Source: CALANV01 sp036381615
GTDB lineage: Bacteria > Pseudomonadota > Alphaproteobacteria > CACIAM-22H2
DNA length: 64,000 nt
Direction: 5' to 3'
NCBI GenBank assembly: GCA_036381615.1
Contig: DASVCL010000069.1
Location: 16,248-80,247, forward strand
Position 1 is the stretch's first letter. Each line of letters begins with the position of its first letter. Positions 9,457 to 17,798 of this stretch are shown here, one piece after another. The translations under genes and the position numbers were made by a program. A model generated the notes under the pieces. That model had not been told where the DNA came from and searched no databases. It worked only from the letters and a program-made list of their open reading frames with translations.

Positions 9457-10559
9457 GGCTGTCTCAGGCAAAGATTGGGGGCGGGATCGAAGCCGGGCGG
9501 CGGCGTTGCGCCGGGCGGCACGATCGCGAGCGCCTTGAACAGCGTGCCCATTCCGCCCTCGCCGATCAAGCGCTCGTATGCGGACGCGATGTCGCGGCGT
9601 TGCGCCGCCGTCGCGCGCCGCAGGAGCATCGCCGCGCGCGCGGCAATGCCCAGGCGATGAAGAAATATGCCCTGCGGCACCGGGCCATAGACATCGGCGC
9701 CGGCCTCGCGCGCGACGCGGGCAAGCGCGACGAAATCGACGTGCGCGGTCAGGTCGCTGCCGCCGGGGTCGGCCAGCGGATCGACTTTCCGATGCCGCCG
9801 CACGGCCTGCAGCGTGTCGCCGATACCGCTCGTCATCGGGCCGTAGTCGATCGCGAGTGCGGCACCGCCGGCCCGAACGCGGCGCGCAAGCTGCGCGGCG
9901 ATCTCGCGCGACGCCGGACTGATCTCGACGACCGCGCCGACCGGTGCGGACCGGTGTGCCGGTTCGAGTTCCGGATCGTCGACGCGCGGACCGGGGACGA
10001 ATGCAAAGCGGCCCGAGGTGGCATCGACGCCGACACATCGCACGCGCCACCCATCGGTGCCGCGCACGAATTGCTGGACCGGCAGCGCATCGAAGAATTC
10101 GTTCGCGATGATGACCGCCGGACCGTCTGGCACGGTGGCGAGCGAATCGTGCCATGTCGGACTCGCCTCCCGCAGTGCGGCGGCCTGCAGCGCCCGAAGG
10201 CGCGGATTGATCTCGACGAGATGGAGGTCGATCGCGGTGCGGAACGCCGGCAGCGCCTGGCCTGCGGCGCGCAGTGCGTCGCGCATCAACGTGCCGCGCC
10301 CGGGGCCAAGCTCGACCAGCCGGACCGGACGCGGCTGACCCGTGCTCAGCCAGATCTCGGCCGCCCAAAGGCCGAGCAGCTCGCCGAACATCTGACTGAT
10401 CTCCGGCGCGGTAATGAAATCGCCGCCCGCGCCGATGGCCTCGGCACGGCGGTAATAGCCGTGCTCGGGATGCCCGAGGCACAGCGCCATGTAGTCGGCG
10501 ACCGGAATGGGGCCGTCGCGCCGGATGCGGTCCGCGAGCAGCGCGCCCAGCGGAGTCAC
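9453..10559 (-). CDS. MidA/NDUFAF7-like SAM-dependent methyltransferase
   Basis: The product has 368 residues. The SAM-binding motif LVELGPGRG lies near residue 85, followed by the LVEINPRLR acidic strand and IIANEFFDALPV, all typical of DUF185 proteins. The mitochondrial homologue NDUFAF7 methylates an arginine of a complex I subunit during assembly; a similar role is plausible here. Start is GTG 10559, overlapping the lgt stop as GTGA, and the stop overlaps pgeF as ATGA, so the three genes are tightly coupled. Confidence 0.9.
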   Translation of the reverse strand: MTPLGALLADRIRRDGPIPVADYMALCLGHPEHGYYRRAEAIGAGGDFITAPEISQMFGELLGLWAAEIWLSTGQPRPVRLVELGPGRGTLMRDALRAAGQALPAFRTAIDLHLVEINPRLRALQAAALREASPTWHDSLATVPDGPAVIIANEFFDALPVQQFVRGTDGWRVRCVGVDATSGRFAFVPGPRVDDPELEPAHRSAPVGAVVEISPASREIAAQLARRVRAGGAALAIDYGPMTSGIGDTLQAVRRHRKVDPLADPGGSDLTAHVDFVALARVAREAGADVYGPVPQGIFLHRLGIAARAAMLLRRATAAQRRDIASAYERLIGEGGMGTLFKALAIVPPGATPPPGFDPAPNLCLRQP

Positions 10560-11380
10560 GTCGCGGGCTTCTCGAGCGGCAGCGGCGGCTGTCGGCGGCT
10601 TCTGACGATCAGATACGCGCCGATCAGCAGCATGGGCAGCGACAGGATCTGGCCCATCGTGACGCCGCCGAGGATGAAGCCGAGATGCGCGTCGGGCTCG
10701 CGGAAGAACTCGCTGATGATTCGCGCGACTGCGTAGCCGGCGAGGAAGGCGCCGCCCAGAGCACCCGGACGGCGCCGGATCTCCGTGCGGTGCGCAAGCC
10801 AGGCAAGCACGGCGAACAGCACCAGGCCTTCGAGCGTCGCTTCGTAAAGCTGGCTCGGGTGGCGCGGCTCGGGGCCGCCATGCGGGAAGACCATGGCCCA
10901 GGACACGTCGCTCGGCCGTCCGAAGAGTTCACCGTTGATGAAGTTGGCGATGCGGCCGAAGAACAGGCCGATCGGCGTTGCTGCGGCGACGACGTCGCCG
11001 AGGGCGAGGACGGGGATGCGGTGGCGTCGTGCGAACAGGCAGATTGCGAGGATCACGCCGACGAGACCGCCGTGGAACGACATTCCGCCGCGCCAAAGGA
11101 ACAGCACCTCGAGCGGATTGAAGATGTAGTAGCCCGGCTTGTAGAACAGCACATAGCCCAGCCGGCCGCCGAGGATGATCCCGAGCGTCGCCCAGACGAC
11201 GAAGTCGTCGATCGCGGCGCGATCCATCACGTGCGGTGGACGGCCGGCCAGATGAATGACATAGCGCCAGCCGAGCAGAATGCCGGCGATATAGGCCAGT
11301 GCGTACCATCGAATTGCGAACGGACCGATCTCGATCGCGACCGGATCGATCGATGGGAACGTCAGCGCAAAGGTCATCAC
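10556..11380 (-). CDS. lgt: Prolipoprotein diacylglyceryl transferase
   Basis: This 274-residue inner-membrane enzyme has about seven membrane segments. It moves diacylglycerol from phosphatidylglycerol to the lipobox cysteine of prolipoproteins. The Lgt signature GRIANFINGELFGRP is present, as are the SFHGGLVG segment and the later RHPSQLYEA. It heads the minus-strand operon that also holds a lipoprotein gene, and is divergent from ubiK across a 165-base gap. Confidence 0.97.
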   Translation of the reverse strand: MMTFALTFPSIDPVAIEIGPFAIRWYALAYIAGILLGWRYVIHLAGRPPHVMDRAAIDDFVVWATLGIILGGRLGYVLFYKPGYYIFNPLEVLFLWRGGMSFHGGLVGVILAICLFARRHRIPVLALGDVVAAATPIGLFFGRIANFINGELFGRPSDVSWAMVFPHGGPEPRHPSQLYEATLEGLVLFAVLAWLAHRTEIRRRPGALGGAFLAGYAVARIISEFFREPDAHLGFILGGVTMGQILSLPMLLIGAYLIVRSRRQPPLPLEKPAT

Positions 11381-11545
11381 GGGCGCGAACTCTTCTGTTC
11401 GTTCAGTTCGGCGGTGGTTGCCGGGGCGTTATAGGCGCGCGGGTCAAGCTGTGCAACGACGCCAGCCATGCGATGTTGCGTACGGATGGAAACGCCGCCC
11501 ATCGTCGTGGATAATCGGAAAACACGAGAACGTACGAGGTTACGC

Positions 11546-11836
11546 ATGCAGACCGACAACCGCTTCCTGGACGACATTGCGCGCGCGGCGAGCGGCGCGC
11601 TCGGCGCGCTCGCCGGCGTGCGCACCGAAATCGAATCGCAGTTGCGCGGCATGATGGAGCGCTGGCTGAAATCGCAGGACCTCGTAACGCGCGAGGAGTA
11701 CGAGGTCGTCAAGGCGATGGCGACGCGCGCGCGCGAGGAGAACGAAATGCTCGCGGCGCGTGTGGCCGCGCTCGAGGCGGCACTGGCCGGTCGGATGGAC
11801 GGCCCGGCGCCGTCGAGCGCGCCGGGCGGCGATTGA
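11546..11836 (+). CDS. ubiK: UbiK/BMFP-domain accessory factor
   Basis: The 96-residue protein consists of a short N-terminal helix and a C-terminal coiled coil (about residues 40-80), the BMFP/DUF526 layout. The conserved centre WLKSQDLVTREEYEVVKAMA is present. UbiK-type proteins assist ubiquinone biosynthesis by acting with UbiJ and membrane lipids. ATG 11546 has GAGG six bases upstream. It is divergent from lgt, and the last 15 residues are disordered Pro/Ser. Confidence 0.88.
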   Translation: MQTDNRFLDDIARAASGALGALAGVRTEIESQLRGMMERWLKSQDLVTREEYEVVKAMATRAREENEMLAARVAALEAALAGRMDGPAPSSAPGGD

Positions 11837-11936
11837 GCGGGTCGGCCCGGGAGCGCAAGAAATAATCCCCATAAATTTGGGTGTTCTGTCCGTTTTCGCC
11901 TTGCGTCCACGACTCGCCTCTGGCAACCTACATTCT

Positions 11937-11966
11937 GTTGTGTATCGCGATCGTCTTTTACACAAC
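11937..11966. promoter_or_regulatory. Perfect 8+8 inverted repeat upstream of ybjN-like gene
   Basis: GTTGTGTA (11937-11944) and TACACAAC (11959-11966) are perfect inverted copies separated by 14 bases, in the 194-base leader of the YbjN-like gene. The geometry suits a dimeric repressor or activator. The arms are too far apart, and no T-run follows, for a terminator. The regulator is unknown. Confidence 0.45.
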
Positions 11967-12030
11967 CTGTCGAAGATCGATCGCGGTTCCGGTGCCACGT
12001 TTCTCGGTTGCGCACTGGGAGGGCGCTTAA

Positions 12031-12534
12031 ATGCCAGACGTTTCGGCATCCACCTTCGAGCAGAACCCTCATCCCCTTGATCTTGTTGAAGAAATAGCCT
12101 TCGCGAACGAATGGGCGTTCGATCGGACGAGTGACGACGAGCTGGTCGCGCAGATGCCCGGTCGCTGGTGTGACTACCGGCTTTACTTCGGCTGGAGCCC
12201 GGACATGAGCGCCCTTCAGTTCTCGTGCGGGCTCGACCTCCGGGTACCCAAGCAGCGCCGCGGCGCGGTGAACGAGTTGCTGGCGCTTGCCAACGAACGC
12301 CTCTGGCTCGGACATTTCGAACTCTGTTCCGACGAGGACACGCCGATGTTCCGGCACACGGTCCCGCTTCGCGGCCTGCGGGGCGCATCAGTGGAGCAGC
12401 TCGAGGATCTGGTGGACGTCGCCCTCAACGAGTGCGAGCGGTATTACCCGGCGTTCCAGTACGTGATCTGGGGTGGCCGGTCCCCGGCCGAGGCGGTGGC
12501 CGCTGCCTGCCTCGATCCGCAAGGCGAGGCCTGA
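12031..12534 (+). CDS. YbjN domain-containing protein
   Basis: This 167-residue alpha/beta protein matches the YbjN sensory-transduction-like fold. An N-terminal helix is followed by strands DYRLYFGW and LQFSCGLDL, then the helix RGAVNELLALANERLWLGHFEL typical of the family, and a C-terminal helix containing ECERYYPAFQ. YbjN proteins resemble type III secretion chaperones and affect motility and stress phenotypes, but the mechanism is unknown. ATG 12031 begins just after a TTAA; GGGAGGG lies about ten bases upstream. proC follows 17 bases downstream. Confidence 0.85.
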   Translation: MPDVSASTFEQNPHPLDLVEEIAFANEWAFDRTSDDELVAQMPGRWCDYRLYFGWSPDMSALQFSCGLDLRVPKQRRGAVNELLALANERLWLGHFELCSDEDTPMFRHTVPLRGLRGASVEQLEDLVDVALNECERYYPAFQYVIWGGRSPAEAVAAACLDPQGEA

Positions 12535-12551
12535 CGCCGGAGTCCACATCC

Positions 12552-13370
12552 ATGACCCGGGATACGCCGTCGCTGCTGCTCGTCGGCTGCGGCAAGATGG
12601 GGGGCGCGCTTCTGGCGGGCTGGATCGAGCGCCGCATCGCCGATGCCATCGCCGTCATCGAACCCTCGCCCGAGGCCGTCGCGCCGTTTCGCGGCCGCGC
12701 CGGCGTGACGCTCTACGACGACCTGCGTTCGCTGCCGCCGGGGCTGGCGCCGGACATCGTCGTCTTCGCGACCAAGCCGCAGGGTATCGAGGCGGTGGTG
12801 CCGGGGTATCGCCGCTTCGCGCCCGACGCCCTGTTCCTTTCGATCGCGGCGGGAAAGACCATCGCCTCGTTCGAGGCCATGCTCGGCGGCAATGCCGCGA
12901 TCGTCCGCGCCATGCCGAACACGCCGGCGCAGGTCGGCCGCGGCATCACCGTGGCCTGCGCCAATGCCCGCGTGAACGCCGTGCAGCGTCGGTTCGCGGG
13001 CGCGCTTCTGGCCGCCGTCGGCGCCGTCGAATGGGTCGATGATGAGCGCCTGATGGACGCGGTGACGGCCGTGTCCGGCAGCGGGCCGGCCTATGTGTTC
13101 CTCCTCGCGGAATGCCTCGCCGAAGCCGGGATCAAGGCCGGGCTTCCCGCCGATCTCGCCGCCACGCTTGCGCGCGCGACGGTGGCGGGGGCCGGTGAGC
13201 TGCTCCATCGCGCGCCCGAACCGGCGGCGGTGCTGCGCAAGAACGTGACGTCGCCGGGCGGCACGACCGCGGCGGCGCTCGAGGTGCTGATGGGCGCCCA
13301 GGGCTTGCAGCCGCTGTTGACGGCGGCGGTCGCCGCGGCGACGCGGCGGTCGCGCGAGCTGGCCGGCTAG
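12552..13370 (+). CDS. proC: Pyrroline-5-carboxylate reductase
   Basis: The 272-residue enzyme makes proline by reducing pyrroline-5-carboxylate with NAD(P)H. The N-terminal Rossmann motif is GCGKMGGAL (residues 11-19), the middle has MPNTPAQVGRG, and the C-terminal dimer domain has the ProC signature around SGSGPAYVFL and VTSPGGTTAAAL. ATG 12552 follows the YbjN gene by 17 bases, and a YbaK gene follows 25 bases after it, suggesting a small operon. Confidence 0.97.
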   Translation: MTRDTPSLLLVGCGKMGGALLAGWIERRIADAIAVIEPSPEAVAPFRGRAGVTLYDDLRSLPPGLAPDIVVFATKPQGIEAVVPGYRRFAPDALFLSIAAGKTIASFEAMLGGNAAIVRAMPNTPAQVGRGITVACANARVNAVQRRFAGALLAAVGAVEWVDDERLMDAVTAVSGSGPAYVFLLAECLAEAGIKAGLPADLAATLARATVAGAGELLHRAPEPAAVLRKNVTSPGGTTAAALEVLMGAQGLQPLLTAAVAAATRRSRELAG

Positions 13371-13395
13371 GTCGGCGGACGGGCAGGGGCCGGCC

Positions 13396-13878
13396 GTGCG
13401 GCCATTGAGCGCGTCGGCGCAAAAGGTGCAGGACGCCCTCCTTGCACGCGGCTTTTCGAACAGGGTGATCGAGTTCGAGCAGCCGACGCGCTCGTCGGCC
13501 GAGGCCGCGGCGGCCGTGGGGTGCGAAGTCGCCGACATCGCCAAGTCGATCCTGTTCAAGGGCGCCGTGAGCGGCCGTCCCGTCCTGGTGATTGCGAGCG
13601 GCGCCAACCGTATCGACGAACGCAAGGTCGCGGCCGCAATCGGCGAACCGGTCGGCAAGGCAGATGCCGCGTTCGTCCGGGCGGCGACCGGCTATGCCAT
13701 CGGCGGCGTGCCGCCCGTCGGTCATGCGCAGGCCGTCGTCATCCTGATCGACCGCGATCTCCTCATGCGGCAGAACCTGTGGGCGGCGGCCGGCACGCCG
13801 AATGCGGTATTTCCGGTGACGCCGGACGAATTGCTGCGCCTGACCGGCAGTCAGGTTGCGGACGTCGCACGCGCCTGA
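13396..13878 (+). CDS. YbaK/ProX-type aminoacyl-tRNA deacylase
   Basis: The protein has 160 residues and starts at GTG 13396. The YbaK-domain motif IAKSILFKG has the conserved Lys around residue 50, and the substrate-loop strand IGGVPPVGH is intact. These free-standing editing proteins hydrolyse mischarged Cys-tRNA(Pro) or Ala-tRNA(Pro). Location right after proC is consistent with proline metabolism but is not proof. Which of the two editing specificities applies cannot be told from sequence alone. Confidence 0.88.
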   Translation: MRPLSASAQKVQDALLARGFSNRVIEFEQPTRSSAEAAAAVGCEVADIAKSILFKGAVSGRPVLVIASGANRIDERKVAAAIGEPVGKADAAFVRAATGYAIGGVPPVGHAQAVVILIDRDLLMRQNLWAAAGTPNAVFPVTPDELLRLTGSQVADVARA

Positions 13879-13950
13879 GGTGATGACCGGAACGGTTTGA
13901 CTCCTGTCTCGTTCTCTTTACCGTTCAGCTCGCTAGGAGCGGAGGCGGGC

Positions 13951-14613
13951 ATGGCGGCGAGGAAGGGTCGAAAGAAGGCCGAGAAAGGCGAGGCGCGCGC
14001 ACCGGCGGCCCAGGCCGGTGCCGGCGAGGTGGACCGCGCCCAGCGTATCATCGACGCCACGATGGAGCTGATCGCGGGGCGGGGCTGGCGCAACATCGCC
14101 CTTGCCGACATCGCCGCCGCGAGCGGCCTGACCCTGGCTCAGCTCTATGCCATCTTCCCGTCGAAGCTCGCAGTGCTCGACGCGTTCGAGCGGCGGATCA
14201 ACGAGAAAACGCTCGAGGGCAGCGTCGAGGCCGAGGACTCGGTGCGCGACCGCCTGTTCGAGCTGATCATGCGTCGCCTCGATGCGCTGGCACCCTACAA
14301 GCCGGCCCTGCGCGCGCTGCCCAACGAGACGGTCCGGGATCCGAGCATCGCCCTCTATACCGGCCCGCGCTTCCTCAACGCCATGCGCTGGATCGGCGAG
14401 GCGGCCGGCCTCGAGACCGCCGGGCTCGGCGGCATCCTGCGGGTCAACGGCCTGGCGGCCGTTTACCTGACCACCCTCCGGGCCTGGCTGGACGACGACA
14501 CGCCGGACAATACCCGGACGATGGCGGTCCTCGACCGGGCCCTGAAGCGGGCGGAGCTGTTCGTCCGCAGCCTGCCGCCGTTGCGTCGCCGGGGCGGTGC
14601 CGCCGCCGTATGA
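13951..14613 (+). CDS. TetR family transcriptional regulator
   Basis: A basic Lys/Arg/Ala leader of about 30 residues precedes the TetR helix-turn-helix (residues 30-75), with GWRNIALADIAAASG and the YAIFPSK recognition region; total 220 residues. The C-terminal part is all-helical and ends in a basic RRRGGA tail. ATG 13951 has AGGAGCGGAGG just upstream. It precedes the phasin gene by 114 bases and could control it, but the phasin operator resembles PhaR sites rather than TetR sites. Ligand unknown. Confidence 0.85.
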   Translation: MAARKGRKKAEKGEARAPAAQAGAGEVDRAQRIIDATMELIAGRGWRNIALADIAAASGLTLAQLYAIFPSKLAVLDAFERRINEKTLEGSVEAEDSVRDRLFELIMRRLDALAPYKPALRALPNETVRDPSIALYTGPRFLNAMRWIGEAAGLETAGLGGILRVNGLAAVYLTTLRAWLDDDTPDNTRTMAVLDRALKRAELFVRSLPPLRRRGGAAAV

Positions 14614-14621
14614 CAGCTTTG

Positions 14622-14697
14622 CTGCACTGCAAAAAGTTTCTTGACGAAAAGTTGCGCAATGCCGATACTCACGACGGTTTTGCAACTGTGCAATGCA
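14622..14697. promoter_or_regulatory. TGC-rich PhaR-like operator region upstream of phasin gene
   Basis: The sequence holds CTGC-ACT-GCAA (14622-14632), TTGCGCAA (14652-14659) and TTGCA-ACTG-TGCAA (14680-14693), followed by TGCAG. These resemble the CTGC-N3/4-GCAG sites bound by PhaR, the polyhydroxybutyrate-sensing repressor of phasin genes in Paracoccus and Rhodobacter. They flank and overlap the phasin promoter. No phaR gene lies in the window. Confidence 0.55.
14641..14669 (+). promoter_or_regulatory. Strong sigma70 promoter of phasin gene
   Basis: TTGACG (14641-14646, 5 of 6) and GATACT (14664-14669, 4 of 6) are separated by exactly 17 bases, placing the transcript start near 14676, about 50 bases before the phasin ATG. 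One TGC-rich element lies in the spacer. Confidence 0.65.
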
Positions 14698-14726
14698 GCG
14701 AGATCCCCGCTGCAGAAGGGAACTCA

Positions 14727-15197
14727 ATGGCTCGTGCCGACACGCCGTTCATGGATTTTGACTTCGCCAAGGTGCTCAACCCGTCGAAGATGCTGACGGA
14801 TTTTCAGTTCGACGGCTTCGACGTGGACGCCGTGCTCGCGGGCCAGCGCCGCAACCTCGAGGCGATCACGGCCGCCCACCAGGCCGCCCTCAATGGATTC
14901 GAGGCCCTGACCCGGCGGCAGGCCGAGATGCTGCGCCAGGCGGTCGAGGAGACCACGCGGGCCGTCAAGGAGATGCTCGCTGCCGGCAGCCCCGAGGAGA
15001 AGGCCACGCGCCAGGCTGAGCTCGCCAAAGAGGCCTTCGAGCGCGCCGTCGCCAACACGCGCGAGCTCGCCGACCTCGTCGCCAGGTCGCAGACCGAAGC
15101 GTTCGGCCTGCTCCACCGGCGCGTGTCCGAGGGCTTCGACGAGGTGAAGACCTATATCGCCAAGCGCGCGGCGAAGAACGGTCAAGCCGCCGCCTGA
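14727..15197 (+). CDS. Phasin family protein
   Basis: The 156-residue helical protein is of the phasin type that coats polyhydroxyalkanoate granules. After a short N-terminal segment rich in Phe/Asp, the helical core (residues 45-150) has the AHQAALNGFEALTRRQAEMLRQ pattern and a run of amphipathic heptads, ending in KRAAKNGQAAA. ATG 14727 follows GAAGGG by about six bases. A good promoter, TGC-rich operators and a perfect terminator make this a well-defined single-gene unit. Confidence 0.9.
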   Translation: MARADTPFMDFDFAKVLNPSKMLTDFQFDGFDVDAVLAGQRRNLEAITAAHQAALNGFEALTRRQAEMLRQAVEETTRAVKEMLAAGSPEEKATRQAELAKEAFERAVANTRELADLVARSQTEAFGLLHRRVSEGFDEVKTYIAKRAAKNGQAAA

Positions 15198-15236
15198 GGC
15201 GTCGACCGACGTTGTAACGATTACCCTGCCACGACC

Positions 15237-15268
15237 GGGGCCGCCGATCGGCGGCCCCAACGTTTTTT
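15237..15268 (+). terminator. Rho-independent terminator after phasin gene
   Basis: A perfect 22-base palindrome (GGGGCCGCCGA and its complement, 15237-15258) is followed by AACG and six T residues (15263-15268). It lies 40 bases past the phasin stop. Confidence 0.9.
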
Positions 15269-15342
15269 CGCGCTCGAGGTGCCGAAGGTCGCGGCAGCCG
15301 CGGGTTGCATCCGGCGTGGCGCTGGCCCAGATTGCATGGGCC

Positions 15343-15681
15343 ATGACCACGATCACCTACGATGACTTCGCCCGGGTCGACATCCGCGTCGGCACGATCA
15401 TCGCCGCGGAACCGTTTCCGGAGGCGCGCAAGCCGGCGATCAAGCTCCGCGTCGATTTCGGGCCGGAGATCGGCATCAAGAAGAGCTCGGCCCAGATCAC
15501 GGTGCACTACAAGCCCGAAAGCCTCATCGGCCGGCAGGTCGCCGCCGTCGTCAACTTTCCGCCGCGCCAGATCGGCCCCTTCATGTCCGAGGTGCTGGTC
15601 CTGGGCTTTCCCGATGCCAACGGCGCCGTCGTCCTGATCGGGCCGGATTTCAAGGTCCCGGACGGCGGCCGGCTGTACTGA
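15343..15681 (+). CDS. CsaA-like tRNA-binding domain protein
   Basis: The 112-residue protein is a single OB-fold tRNA-binding domain like CsaA and the C-terminus of MetG. Typical features are ARVDIRVGTI at residues 8-17, the strand KSSAQITVHY, and VVNFPPRQIGPFMSEVLVLG. CsaA has been linked to chaperone-like roles in protein export. It ends 13 bases before the convergent sensor kinase gene, with no visible terminator between. Confidence 0.9.
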   Translation: MTTITYDDFARVDIRVGTIIAAEPFPEARKPAIKLRVDFGPEIGIKKSSAQITVHYKPESLIGRQVAAVVNFPPRQIGPFMSEVLVLGFPDANGAVVLIGPDFKVPDGGRLY

Positions 15682-15693
15682 TCCCGCGCGGCG

Positions 15694-16998
15694 CTATACC
15701 GGCATTCGGATACGGACGCGCAGGCCGTTGAGCGGCGAGTCGCCGAGCGTGATCTCGCCGCCGTGGCCGCGCACGAAGTCGCGGGCGATCGTCAGCCCCA
15801 GGCCGACGCCGCCGGTCGCCGCATTGCGCGAGACGTCGAGCCGGTAGAACGGCTTGAACACGTCTTCGCGCGCATGCGGCGGAATGCCGGGGCCGTTGTC
15901 GTCGATGGTGATCTCGATCCAGCGGCCGCGCCGCGCCGCCTTCACCTGGACCTGCGTTCCGTGCCGGACGGCGTTGGCGATCAGGTTGTCGAAGCACCGC
16001 TTCGCGGCCTGCGGCCGGACCGGCACGACGAGGTCGCCGTCGGTCTCGACCTCGACCGCATGCCCCTCGCGCCGTTTGGCCGACGCGATGTCGCCGATCA
16101 GGCGGCCGAGATCGATCGGCTCCGGCTGCTCCTCGCCCTCGCCGCGCACGAAGGCCAGATAGCTGTCGACCATGCGTTCCATGTCGGCGACGTCGGCCTT
16201 GAGGCCGGCGGCTGACGGGCTGTCGAGCATGGCGAGCTCGAGCTTCATGCGCGTCAGCGGCGTGCGCAGGTCGTGACTGATGCCCGCGAGCATCTCGGTG
16301 CGTTGCGCGAGAAAGCGTCGGATGCGTTCGCGCATGACGATGAAGGCGGCGGCGGCCTGACGGACCTCGGCGGCACCGGCCGGGCGGAAATCGGAGTCGT
16401 CGCGCCCCTTGCCGAACTCCTCCGCGGCTGCGGCGAGACGGCGGATCGGGCGCACCTGGTTGCGCATGAAGATCGAGGCGATCGCGAAGAAGACCAGGGA
16501 CGAACCCACCATCCACATCAGGAAGATGTAGACGGTCGAGGTGAACAGGCGCTCGCGCTGCGCGCGCACGTTGAGGACGCCTTCCGGCAGCTGAACCGAA
16601 AGCGCGACCTCGCGCGGCAGGCTCCAGACGTCGAGCAGGAACGGGCGCCGGACGCGCTCGTTGAGCGCGCGCACGAGGATCGGCTCGAGAATGCCGCTGC
16701 CGCGCTCCGGTCCGGTGTTGGCGAGGATGGCGTCCGGCTCCATCCAGGCGCGGATTCCGACCGTCGTCTCGGCCGTCTGGAAGACCCAGGTGCGCCATTC
16801 GGGATCCGTGCTGCGGCCCAGCAGCTGCACGATCATCGCGACGTCGCCGGCCAGCCCGTGCGCAAGACGGCGGGTCACGGTTTCCCATACGCGATCATAG
16901 AAGACGAAGGCGGCGACCAGCTGCACGAGGACGAGCGGCGTGACGATGATGATCAGCGCCCGGCCAAAAAGACTGCGCGGCATGTAGCGCTTCAGCAC
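15694..16998 (-). CDS. EnvZ-like sensor histidine kinase
   Basis: The protein has 434 residues: a membrane segment at about 13-33, a periplasmic sensor of about 120 residues, a second membrane segment at about 153-177, then HAMP. The phosphoacceptor H242 lies in GISHDLRTPLTRMK. The ATP-binding domain has a conserved N box (NLIANAVRHG), DNGPGIP, and GVGLGLTIARDF. It follows the OmpR-type regulator by 31 bases and should phosphorylate it. The signal is unknown. Confidence 0.92.
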   Translation of the reverse strand: MLKRYMPRSLFGRALIIIVTPLVLVQLVAAFVFYDRVWETVTRRLAHGLAGDVAMIVQLLGRSTDPEWRTWVFQTAETTVGIRAWMEPDAILANTGPERGSGILEPILVRALNERVRRPFLLDVWSLPREVALSVQLPEGVLNVRAQRERLFTSTVYIFLMWMVGSSLVFFAIASIFMRNQVRPIRRLAAAAEEFGKGRDDSDFRPAGAAEVRQAAAAFIVMRERIRRFLAQRTEMLAGISHDLRTPLTRMKLELAMLDSPSAAGLKADVADMERMVDSYLAFVRGEGEEQPEPIDLGRLIGDIASAKRREGHAVEVETDGDLVVPVRPQAAKRCFDNLIANAVRHGTQVQVKAARRGRWIEITIDDNGPGIPPHAREDVFKPFYRLDVSRNAATGGVGLGLTIARDFVRGHGGEITLGDSPLNGLRVRIRMPV

Positions 16999-17029
16999 GC
17001 GACCTCCAATCGTCCGCCGGTGGGTATCC

Positions 17030-17710
17030 CTAGTCCGTCCGCAGCAGGTAGCCGGCGCCGCGCACGGTGTGCAGGAACCGCGGCTGCCGCGGATCCGCCT
17101 CGATCTTACGCCGCAGGCGCGTCACCTGCACGTCCACCGTGCGCTCGCCGCCCGAGATTCGCGACAGCCGCAGAAGCTCGCGCCGCTCCACGGCCGTGCC
17201 GGCGTGCTGCGCCAGAACCTTCAGCAGCGATGCCTCGGCGGTGGTCAGCCGGACGATGGCATCGCCGCGCCGCAGCTCCTCGCGCTTGAGGTTGAAGCGA
17301 AACTCGCCGAAGCTGACTTCGTCGACCGGGGCGACCGGCGGCGGTGCGCGGCGAAGAATCGCGCGGACCCGCAGCAGCAGCTCGTCCGGCTCGAACGGTT
17401 TGACGATGTAGTCGTCCGCGCCGCTCGCCAGCCCGCGGATTCGGTCCGGCGCCTCGCCCATCGCGGTGAGCAGCATGATCGGGACGTCCGTGGACGCGCG
17501 CAGCCGCCGCGTGAGATCCACGCCGTTCTCGCCCGGCATCATCACGTCGAGGATGAGCAGATCGAAGGTGATCGCGTCGCACTTGGCCAGGGCCTCGGCG
17601 GCGTCGGCGGCCGTGGTGACGAGGAAGCCGTTCTTCGACAGATACTGGCGCAACAGTTCGCGCAACCGCGCATCGTCGTCGACCACCAGGATGTGCGCGC
17701 TCTCCGTCAT
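17030..17710 (-). CDS. OmpR family response regulator
   Basis: In this 226-residue regulator the receiver domain has the acidic DDD at 11-13, phosphoacceptor D55 in LDVMMPG, and the KPFEPDELLLR lysine. The C-terminal winged helix has the RTVDVQVTRLRRKIE recognition region and ends in VRGAGYLLRTD. It lies downstream of a MarR gene and upstream of the kinase. The MarR-OmpR pair resembles PetP-PetR of Rhodobacter capsulatus; that identity is an inference. Confidence 0.93.
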   Translation of the reverse strand: MTESAHILVVDDDARLRELLRQYLSKNGFLVTTAADAAEALAKCDAITFDLLILDVMMPGENGVDLTRRLRASTDVPIMLLTAMGEAPDRIRGLASGADDYIVKPFEPDELLLRVRAILRRAPPPVAPVDEVSFGEFRFNLKREELRRGDAIVRLTTAEASLLKVLAQHAGTAVERRELLRLSRISGGERTVDVQVTRLRRKIEADPRQPRFLHTVRGAGYLLRTD

Positions 17711-17798
17711 CGGCGCGGGTCAGTATAGAGACGCTTGGCGGGCCGGCAAGCTGAACCGCCGTCGCAGGCGACGCGCGATCCCCCGTGTTCCGGGGCGT

